DNA from: Paraperibacillus esterisolvens
Lineage (GTDB): Bacteria > Bacillota > Bacilli > Bacillales > DSM-1321
DNA length: 64,000 bases
Reading direction: 5' to 3'
NCBI RefSeq assembly: GCF_046237625.1
Contig: NZ_CP143545.1
Span: 3,782,001-3,846,000 of the forward strand
In this document: positions 58,537 through 64,000 of the stretch, in pieces
Numbering within the stretch: the stretch's first letter is position 1
Layout of the letters: each line of letters begins with the position of its first letter
Notes under the pieces: model-generated
The model's database searches: none
Seen by the model: only the letters and a program-made list of their open reading frames with translations
What the model was told of the DNA's origin: nothing
Made by a program: the position numbers and the translations under genes

Positions 58537-59532
58537 TTAACGAAGTAACTGAAGAACTCCCTGTGGCTGTTGGTTCGCTTGTGCAAGCATGGCTTGAGCT
58601 GCTTGAGAAAGGATACCATTCTTAGTAGAAGCCATCATTTCTTTAGCCATGTCAACGTCACGTACACGAGACTCAGCAGCAGTCAGGTTTTCAGAAGAAG
58701 TTCCCAGGTTGTTGATTGTGTGCTCCAAACGGTTTTGGTTTGCACCAAGTTTAGAACGTTCAGTAGATACTTTTTCAATAGCTGCATTAATTATTGTGAT
58801 TGCTTTTGTTGCTTCTTGTCCTGCAGTAGTCGCAGCTGAAGCCGCAATTTCATCTCCACTAGCCGGTGTACCATCAGGATCGCTAGCAGCAACTGCAGCT
58901 TTTCCAACAGAAATGTTTAGTCCACCAGTAGTTTTAGCTTCCGCATACTCATTTGTCCCTGTAGTAACTGGATTATCTGGAATTGCTGCTGCATTTTCTG
59001 CTGCAGTTCCAGTAGTCGCAGCTACTCCAAGTGAAAATGCATCCATTGCATTGATAGTAAGAGACATTGTTTGGCCTTCGTTAGCACCAATTTGGAAACT
59101 TAATGATTTTCCACCTTGCCCATCAAGCAATTTCTTTGTATTGAATTCAGTCGTATTAGAGATACGGGTAATCTCTTTTGCTAACTCATCCACTTCTTTT
59201 TGAAGCTCTGTACGGTCGCTGTCTGTGTTTGTATCATTTGATGATTGAACAGCAAGTTCACGCATACGCTGCAAGATGTCATGAGTTTCGTTTAAAGCAC
59301 CTTCAGCAGTCTGGATTAAAGAAATACCATCTTGAGCATTACGTGAAGCTTGATCCAAACCACGGATTTGCCCACGCATTTTTTCAGAAATTGCAAGACC
59401 AGCTGCGTCATCACCTGCTTTGTTGATACGAAGACCTGAAGATAATTTCTCCATGTTTTTAGCTTGTGCATTAGAAGCAGAAGTTAATTGACGGTGTGTG
59501 TTAAGAGCTGCGATATTGTGATTGATTCTCAT
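58537..59532 (-). CDS. hag: flagellin, copy 1
   Basis: A 331-aa flagellin; start MRINHNIAALNTHRQLT at 59532 with AAGGAGG. N-terminal about 150 and C-terminal about 80 residues are almost identical to copy 2; the central segment (about 165-245) differs and contains Ala/Thr/Gly-rich surface sequence (TAENAAAIPDNPVTTGTNEYAEAK..., VAASDPDGTPASGDEIAAS), about 21 residues longer. Major filament subunit exported by the type III apparatus with FliS. Carries its own sigma-D-like promoter and CsrA hairpin. Confidence 0.95.
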   Translation of the reverse strand: MRINHNIAALNTHRQLTSASNAQAKNMEKLSSGLRINKAGDDAAGLAISEKMRGQIRGLDQASRNAQDGISLIQTAEGALNETHDILQRMRELAVQSSNDTNTDSDRTELQKEVDELAKEITRISNTTEFNTKKLLDGQGGKSLSFQIGANEGQTMSLTINAMDAFSLGVAATTGTAAENAAAIPDNPVTTGTNEYAEAKTTGGLNISVGKAAVAASDPDGTPASGDEIAASAATTAGQEATKAITIINAAIEKVSTERSKLGANQNRLEHTINNLGTSSENLTAAESRVRDVDMAKEMMASTKNGILSQAAQAMLAQANQQPQGVLQLLR

Positions 59533-59558
59533 TAATAATTTCCTCCTTGAATGTGTAT

Positions 59559-59578
59559 GGCCCACATCCTTGTGTGCC
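59559..59578 (-). promoter_or_regulatory. CsrA-binding hairpin in the hag-1 leader
   Basis: GGCaCACA-AGGA-TGTGgGCC: stem with GGA in the loop and ACAAGGATGT, the CsrA consensus, about 20 nt upstream of the SD AAGGAGG (second likely site). Confidence 0.8.
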
Positions 59579-59626
59579 CTTTTTAAAGGCTTGAAAGTTG
59601 GCCGCCTTTCAACCTTTATATTATTA

Positions 59627-59652
59627 TTATCGGCTGTGAAAGAACCTGTTTA
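59627..59652 (-). promoter_or_regulatory. sigma-D-like promoter of hag-1
   Basis: TAAA (59652-59649), 14-nt spacer, GCCGATAA (59634-59627) on the minus strand. Confidence 0.85.
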
Positions 59653-59768
59653 ATAGTTGCAGAAAAATTAATTCAACATATACATATCGATATGTGTGTA
59701 AACTAATGATTTGCTCTAAATAGCGTTGAATCCTTAGACAGTTATCTTCTATGAAATAATTTAAAAAA

Positions 59769-59795
59769 GATGGTAGTCCATAAAGGACTACCATC
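59769..59795 (-). terminator. terminator of hag copy 2
   Basis: GATGGTAGTCC / GGACTACCATC, 11-bp stem with A-run on the plus strand upstream. Confidence 0.9.
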
Positions 59796-59806
59796 CTTGT
59801 ATAAGA

Positions 59807-60739
59807 TTAACGAAGAAGTTGAAGAACTCCCTGCGGCTGCTGGTTAGCTTGTGCAAGCATAGCTTGAGCAGCTTGAGAAAGGATACCATTCTTAGTTGAA
59901 GACATCATTTCTTTAGCCATGTCAACGTCACGTACACGAGACTCAGCTGCAGTCAGGTTTTCAGAAGAAGTTCCTAAGTTGTTGATAGTGTGCTCCAAAC
60001 GGTTTTGGTTTGCACCGAGTTTAGAACGTTCTGCAGATACTGTTTCGATAGCTTTGTTGATTGTTGTAATAGCTTTAGTTGCTTCTTGGGCGGCAGTAGT
60101 TCCAGTTCCAGACTTAGAAATGTTAAGACCACCTGTAGTTTTAGCTTCAACATACTCATTTGTGCCAGCTGTTGCTGGATCATCCGCAACAGCTTTTGCA
60201 TTGTCAGTTGCAGTTGCAGTAGTTGCTGCTACGCCTAATGAAAATGCATCCATTGCATTAATGCTAAGGCTCATAGTTTGTTTTTCATTAGCACCAATTT
60301 GGAAATCAAGAGACTTTCCACCTTGACCATCAAGCAATTTCTTAGTGTTGAACTCAGTAGTATTTGAGATACGCGTGATTTCTTTTGCTAACTCATCCAC
60401 TTCTTTTTGAAGCTCTGTACGGTCGCTGTCTGTGTTTGTATCGTTTGATGATTGAACCGCTAATTCACGCATACGCTGCAAGATATCGTGAGTTTCGTTC
60501 AAAGCACCTTCAGCAGTCTGGATTAAAGAAATGCCATCTTGAGCATTACGTGAAGCTTGATCAAGACCACGGATTTGTCCGCGCATTTTTTCAGAGATTG
60601 CAAGACCAGCTGCGTCATCGCCTGCTTTGTTGATACGTAGACCTGATGATAACTTCTCCATGTTTTTAGCTTGTGCATTAGAAGCAGAAGTTAATTGACG
60701 GTGTGTGTTAAGAGCTGCGATATTGTGATTGATTCTCAT
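59807..60739 (-). CDS. hag: flagellin, copy 2
   Basis: A 310-aa flagellin beginning MRINHNIAALNTHRQLTSASNAQAKNMEKLSSGLRINKAGDDAAGL and ending in the VRDVDMAKEMMSSTKNGILSQAAQAMLAQANQQPQGVLQLLR block. Ends are nearly identical to copy 1; the central variable part is shorter (TATATDNAKAVADDPATAGTNEYVEAK). With its own sigma-D-like promoter, CsrA hairpin and terminator, it is a complete tandem duplicate. Next to csrA/fliW as hag is in B. subtilis, so this is likely the ancestral copy. Confidence 0.95.
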   Translation of the reverse strand: MRINHNIAALNTHRQLTSASNAQAKNMEKLSSGLRINKAGDDAAGLAISEKMRGQIRGLDQASRNAQDGISLIQTAEGALNETHDILQRMRELAVQSSNDTNTDSDRTELQKEVDELAKEITRISNTTEFNTKKLLDGQGGKSLDFQIGANEKQTMSLSINAMDAFSLGVAATTATATDNAKAVADDPATAGTNEYVEAKTTGGLNISKSGTGTTAAQEATKAITTINKAIETVSAERSKLGANQNRLEHTINNLGTSSENLTAAESRVRDVDMAKEMMSSTKNGILSQAAQAMLAQANQQPQGVLQLLR

Positions 60740-60764
60740 TAATAATTTCCTCCTTGAATGGTAT

Positions 60765-60784
60765 GGCCCACATCCTTGTGTGCC
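60765..60784 (-). promoter_or_regulatory. CsrA-binding hairpin in the hag-2 leader
   Basis: Same stem-loop as in hag-1 (GGA in the loop, ACAAGGATGT), near SD AAGGAGG. Confidence 0.82.
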
Positions 60785-60832
60785 CTATTATAAGGCTTGA
60801 AAGTCGGCCGCCTTTCAACCTTTACAATAGTA

Positions 60833-60858
60833 TTATCGGAGGTACAAAGATTCTTTTA
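60833..60858 (-). promoter_or_regulatory. sigma-D-like promoter of hag-2
   Basis: TAAA (60858-60855), 14 nt, TCCGATAA (60840-60833) on the minus strand; one mismatch from hag-1. Confidence 0.8.
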
Positions 60859-60873
60859 ATAGTTTTTGCATAA

Positions 60874-61101
60874 TTATTTTTCTCTTTTTATGGAAGCTAT
60901 AAAATCAAGATTAACACTGGATGTTAAGGCATCCTTGTTTTCATTCTGTATTTCCAGGTAGATTTCTTTACGGAATACATCTACATTTTTCGGGGCATCG
61001 ATGCCTATTTTGATTTGATCCCCGCTGACTGACAGAATCTTAATCTCAATATCCGGGCCAATTTGGATGGATTCGCCTTTTTTTCTGGTTAGTATGAGCA
61101 T
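60874..61101 (-). CDS. csrA: carbon storage regulator CsrA
   Basis: A 75-aa RNA-binding protein; MLILTRKKGESIQIGPDIEIKILSVSGDQIKIGIDAPKNVDVFRKEIY is the full CsrA core. Start at 61101 follows GGGGTG; an upstream in-frame extension overlaps fliW. It represses hag translation by binding leader GGA hairpins and is itself sequestered by FliW. 7 bp after fliW, as in Bacillus. Confidence 0.96.
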   Translation of the reverse strand: MLILTRKKGESIQIGPDIEIKILSVSGDQIKIGIDAPKNVDVFRKEIYLEIQNENKDALTSSVNLDFIASIKREK

Positions 61102-61108
61102 TTTATAT

Positions 61109-61546
61109 TCACCCCTTCTGTCCTGAAGCGGATTTTTGCAGGGGAGTCCGGATTGAGTAGGCCGAGTCATTTAGAATCACCTGTTTGCCCAGGCGCTTTG
61201 TCCGGTTCACTACCACTGGTGCTGCAAGGTTAATCGTAGAGCTCTGGAATGGTTCTTTGACAGACATGATGGAATATACCTCCGCATCCTCCGGCTTTTC
61301 AATCTGAAGCTGCTCGATGGCAGCATCATCTAATGTGAACTCATAGGAAGGTTCAGTCAGGAACGGGATTACCAGAACAAAAGCAACATCCCTCGTTTTT
61401 ACAGACTGCAATACCTGAATTTCTTCAGAGAGCGGCAGAATAATAAACTCCTTTTCCTCATTAAAACCAGGAATTCCTTCCTGGAATGCGAGAACTTCCT
61501 GTTCCGCTACATCTAATTTATCATGATACTTAGTTTGAATAATCAT
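61109..61546 (-). CDS. fliW: flagellar assembly factor FliW
   Basis: A 145-aa protein. IIQTKYHDKLDVAEQEVLAFQEGIPGFNEEKEFIILPLSEE and LAAPVVVNRTKRLGKQVILNDSAYSIR match FliW. It binds CsrA or flagellin alternatively, so that free flagellin frees FliW and CsrA regulation follows filament growth. Start overlaps the normal operon spacing. Confidence 0.95.
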   Translation of the reverse strand: MIIQTKYHDKLDVAEQEVLAFQEGIPGFNEEKEFIILPLSEEIQVLQSVKTRDVAFVLVIPFLTEPSYEFTLDDAAIEQLQIEKPEDAEVYSIMSVKEPFQSSTINLAAPVVVNRTKRLGKQVILNDSAYSIRTPLQKSASGQKG

Positions 61547-61557
61547 TTTTACCCTCC

Positions 61558-62130
61558 TCAGTATTTTTTATCAATCGCATTGGTAAATTCAATGGAAAGT
61601 GACGGATATTGCTTTATGCTGATTTCAGTCTGTCCTGGTGTATATTCATGGATCGGTTTAACAGCCTCGGCCGTTATCCTTGGTTTCTGCGGCACAGCAT
61701 CCACCTTTACCTCTGCCGGCTCGTAATTAATCTTAACGCTGCCATGAGAGGGAATCCAGCCAATATTAAAATCGTATATAGGATTCTCACTATTACGCTT
61801 TGCCTGGTTTGCAATAGCCTTAAACCCATTCTCTATTTGCATCAATTCATCGCCGTCCGCTGCCACCCGGGCCAGCCCGCTCAGCCAATCCCCATAACCC
61901 TGCTGGGCAAATTCTTCTGTCCGCTTGAATATGCTTTTTAGGTCTACATCTTCTCTTGCCCTGGTCTGGTCAATGGTCAGTTTACCCGGTGTTGTCTCAA
62001 TATTGATTTCTGCTTTAGGCTGCTCGATGGAAAGATCTGCAGCAGGCTGTTCAATTCTCTGCTGAGGCTGTATGGTTTTCATCTCCAGCTGCCCATGTAT
62101 CGACTGCAGGCGTATCTGAGGTATATTCAT
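61558..62130 (-). CDS. yviE: DUF6470 family protein (YviE)
   Basis: A 190-aa protein. Start at 62130 (MNIPQIRLQSIHGQLEMK) has GGGAGGG; an in-frame ATG at 62154 lacks it. The repeated IEQPxAxxxIExxP-type sequence (PAADLSIEQPKAEINIETTPGKLTIDQT) and the C-terminal HEYTPGQTEISIKQYPSLSIEFT are typical of YviE. Position between flgL and fliW is conserved; function in flagellar assembly is unknown. Confidence 0.9.
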   Translation of the reverse strand: MNIPQIRLQSIHGQLEMKTIQPQQRIEQPAADLSIEQPKAEINIETTPGKLTIDQTRAREDVDLKSIFKRTEEFAQQGYGDWLSGLARVAADGDELMQIENGFKAIANQAKRNSENPIYDFNIGWIPSHGSVKINYEPAEVKVDAVPQKPRITAEAVKPIHEYTPGQTEISIKQYPSLSIEFTNAIDKKY

Positions 62131-62183
62131 AGGCTTACCCTCCCTATTCCGCATTGAAAAAAAAGCTATTCATATAGAATAGC

Positions 62184-63065
62184 TTATCGTAAAAAGTCCA
62201 TTAATGTCGGCTGTATGATCTGTGCGCCTACACTTAGCGCGGCACGGTGTACACTTTCCTGGGTCTTCAGATCGGTGATGACCCGTTCAATATCGGCATC
62301 TTCATTATCAGATAATACCCGGTTTGCGAAAACCTCCTGAGTATCTATACGGGATGAGATCATTTCCAGACGATTGTAACGCGCCCCAAGGTCTGCACGC
62401 TCTGAAGATAAATTGTTAAGATGTGTATCCAGACTTGTAAGTGCAGTATCCAGTTCCGATGTTTTGTTGTCTTTCAGATCCTGAACCAGCTTTGTTAAGT
62501 CTTTAAAAAGATCCTCTGAAAAGACATTCTCCGGATTGATATTCGCTCTGAGATTGACACCTGAACCCACCGCTACATTAAATGCTTCCGTATTTAATGG
62601 TTTTTTTAATGTCCCGTCAGCATTGAGCTCGACTGGAGCATTATCAACGTTTGTGCCACTAAAGATATACTTGTCAGCAACCTTGGTATTCGCTACATTC
62701 ACCAGGTCCTGCTTTAATTGGTCAATCTCAGCCGCTATGGATGTCCGCTCATCCACCGTATTGGTACCATTCTTCGCCTGCAGCAAAAGCTCACGGATCC
62801 GCTGCAGCGATGTATTCGCCTGATCCATACCGGCATCCGAATTCTCCATCCAAAGATTCAATTCAGATAGGTTCCTTTTGTACTGCTCCACCTCGGTCAG
62901 GTTCGTTCGGTAGAACATACCTTTCATGGCAACGACCGGGTCATCGGATGGCCGGGTGATTTTTTTGCCTGTGGACAGCTGGTCCTGGTATTGGCCCATC
63001 CGCTGGTAGCTGCTGCTGATGTGCTTGAGGGATGAGCCCGCAAGCATGTTTTGTGTTACGCGCAT
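62184..63065 (-). CDS. flgL: flagellar hook-associated protein 3 FlgL
   Basis: A 293-aa protein: MRVTQNMLAGSSLKHISSSYQRMGQYQDQLSTGKKITRPSDDPVVAMKGM and C-terminal NRLEMISSRIDTQEVFANRVLSDNEDADIERVITDLKTQESVHRAALSVGAQIIQPTLMDFLR. It links hook and filament. Normal length and location after flgK. Confidence 0.95.
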   Translation of the reverse strand: MRVTQNMLAGSSLKHISSSYQRMGQYQDQLSTGKKITRPSDDPVVAMKGMFYRTNLTEVEQYKRNLSELNLWMENSDAGMDQANTSLQRIRELLLQAKNGTNTVDERTSIAAEIDQLKQDLVNVANTKVADKYIFSGTNVDNAPVELNADGTLKKPLNTEAFNVAVGSGVNLRANINPENVFSEDLFKDLTKLVQDLKDNKTSELDTALTSLDTHLNNLSSERADLGARYNRLEMISSRIDTQEVFANRVLSDNEDADIERVITDLKTQESVHRAALSVGAQIIQPTLMDFLR

Positions 63066-63077
63066 TTAGTTCTCACC

Positions 63078-64000
63078 TTACCTTCCGACGGTTCCCATAC
63101 CGTTGATGATTTTGTCGAGCATTTCGTCCACCAGGCTGATCATGCGGGCTGATGCATTGTAGGCATGCTGGAATTGGATCATATTCGTCATCTCTTCATC
63201 CAGGCTGACACTGCTGACGGATTGGCGGCGTTCTTCCACTGACTGCTGGAGGATGCCGCTGTTGTTGGTCATCCGGATCGCTTCCTGTGACTGGACAGCC
63301 ATATAGCCGATGGCGCCTTCATAATAGCTTTTGATGGTGCTGGTTTCGCCATCGATGGAGAGCGGCTGATTTTTAACCTCAGACAGCTTCAGAGCATTGC
63401 TGCCGTCACCGATTGACTTGGTTCCTGCAGCTGCAATATGGTCAAGGGAATCTGCGATATCCTTATGCAGTTTAATGCTTCCTGCTGCACCATCAGCGCT
63501 GCCCACACCGTCAAAAAAGCTCCTTGGTGTTTGGGTGCCGGCTGCTATGCTCTTCACATCCCAGCCGCTTTGATGCACTTCATTGAATTTCGCGGCAAAT
63601 TCATAGGCCATTTCATCCAATTTATGGAGCATCTCCGGGTACAAGCCCTTTACAATATTTTTGCCTGTAACAGGATCGAGCGCTTTTGTTTCAAAGCCAT
63701 ACGAATCTACTAAACTGCGAAGCTTGCCGCTTGCCGTGAATGCTTCTATATCAATTGGAGTGCCGCTAATCTCCTCAGTAGGTTTGCCGTTTGCATCGAG
63801 CACACGCATGCCTACGGAAATGCTCTCGACCATCTTGGTGTCTTTATCATAATTTACTTTTAATTCATTCACTGTATCCGAATTGCCGCTTAGCAATGGC
63901 CGTGTGCCATTCGCCGTGACGAGTTCAATGGTATATTTGCCAAGCGCCATTGGTGTGCCGTCCGGTTTTTTGGCCGGCATGCCGCCTGTACCGGTTGATT
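63078..64000 (-). CDS. flgK: flagellar hook-associated protein 1 FlgK, partial
   Basis: Only the C-terminal portion is in the window; the 5' end runs off position 64000. The tail GILQQSVEERRQSVSSVSLDEEMTNMIQFQHAYNASARMISLVDEMLDKIINGMG is diagnostic. FlgK is the first hook-filament junction protein. The upstream part looks regular, without shifts. Confidence 0.94.
   Translation of the reverse strand, partial: STGTGGMPAKKPDGTPMALGKYTIELVTANGTRPLLSGNSDTVNELKVNYDKDTKMVESISVGMRVLDANGKPTEEISGTPIDIEAFTASGKLRSLVDSYGFETKALDPVTGKNIVKGLYPEMLHKLDEMAYEFAAKFNEVHQSGWDVKSIAAGTQTPRSFFDGVGSADGAAGSIKLHKDIADSLDHIAAAGTKSIGDGSNALKLSEVKNQPLSIDGETSTIKSYYEGAIGYMAVQSQEAIRMTNNSGILQQSVEERRQSVSSVSLDEEMTNMIQFQHAYNASARMISLVDEMLDKIINGMGTVGR

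Noticed and set aside
58537..60739. Tandem hag genes as an assembly duplication
   Set aside because: Central domains, leaders and terminators differ clearly, so they are two real genes.

Overview
The window is chromosomal DNA from a spore-former-type Bacillaceae (Bacillus/Cytobacillus-like, not B. subtilis itself). Core gene order matches the B. subtilis ctpB-ftsX-ftsE-cccB-yvjA-prfB-secA ... hpf-fliT-fliS-fliD-flaG-hag-csrA-fliW-yviE-flgL-flgK neighbourhood. Ribosome binding sites are strong Gram-positive types, flagellin promoters are sigma-D-like, and prfB carries its programmed +1 frameshift. No rRNA, tRNA, transposase or CRISPR array was seen.

Layout. Positions 1-2.2 kb hold a yceCDEF-type stress operon (three TerD proteins and a partial TerC). 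Positions 2.5-10.9 kb hold a secreted repeat protein, ctpB, a 51-bp repeat array, ftsEX, a GNAT, a Mn catalase, cccB, yvjA and a DUF1540 peptide. Positions 11.2-15.3 kb hold two unusual oligopeptide-type ABC permeases wedged between yvjA and prfB. Positions 15.6-19.4 kb hold prfB and secA. A 33-kb accessory block (19.5-52.5 kb) is inserted between secA and hpf. Positions 52.5-64 kb return to hpf and the late flagellar genes, with two near-identical flagellins and a decayed protease-bearing flagellin (flagellinolysin).

The accessory block looks like a biofilm/secretion module under a SinR-type switch. It starts with sinR and, convergent to it, a TTG-initiated 43-codon sinI-like gene preceded by what reads as a c-di-GMP-I (GEMM) riboswitch. 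SinR-like palindromes (GTTCTTT-N2-AAAGAAC) sit at the promoters of (a) a Zn-ribbon/VanZ gene pair, (b) an apparently undescribed RiPP-like operon, (c) the exopolysaccharide operon, where the palindrome fills the -35/-10 spacer, and (d) a paeninodin-type lasso-peptide operon. The RiPP-like operon encodes a Gly/Pro/Asn-rich precursor, an HprK-like kinase, PqqD, a SipW-type peptidase, an ABC exporter and a nucleotidyltransferase. A second SinR-family gene lies inside the eps operon, and an epsC/EAR-type RNA lies between epsB and epsC. The inferred logic is c-di-GMP -> SinI -> relief of SinR -> matrix polysaccharide plus two modified peptides. Binding and regulation are inferred from sequence only.
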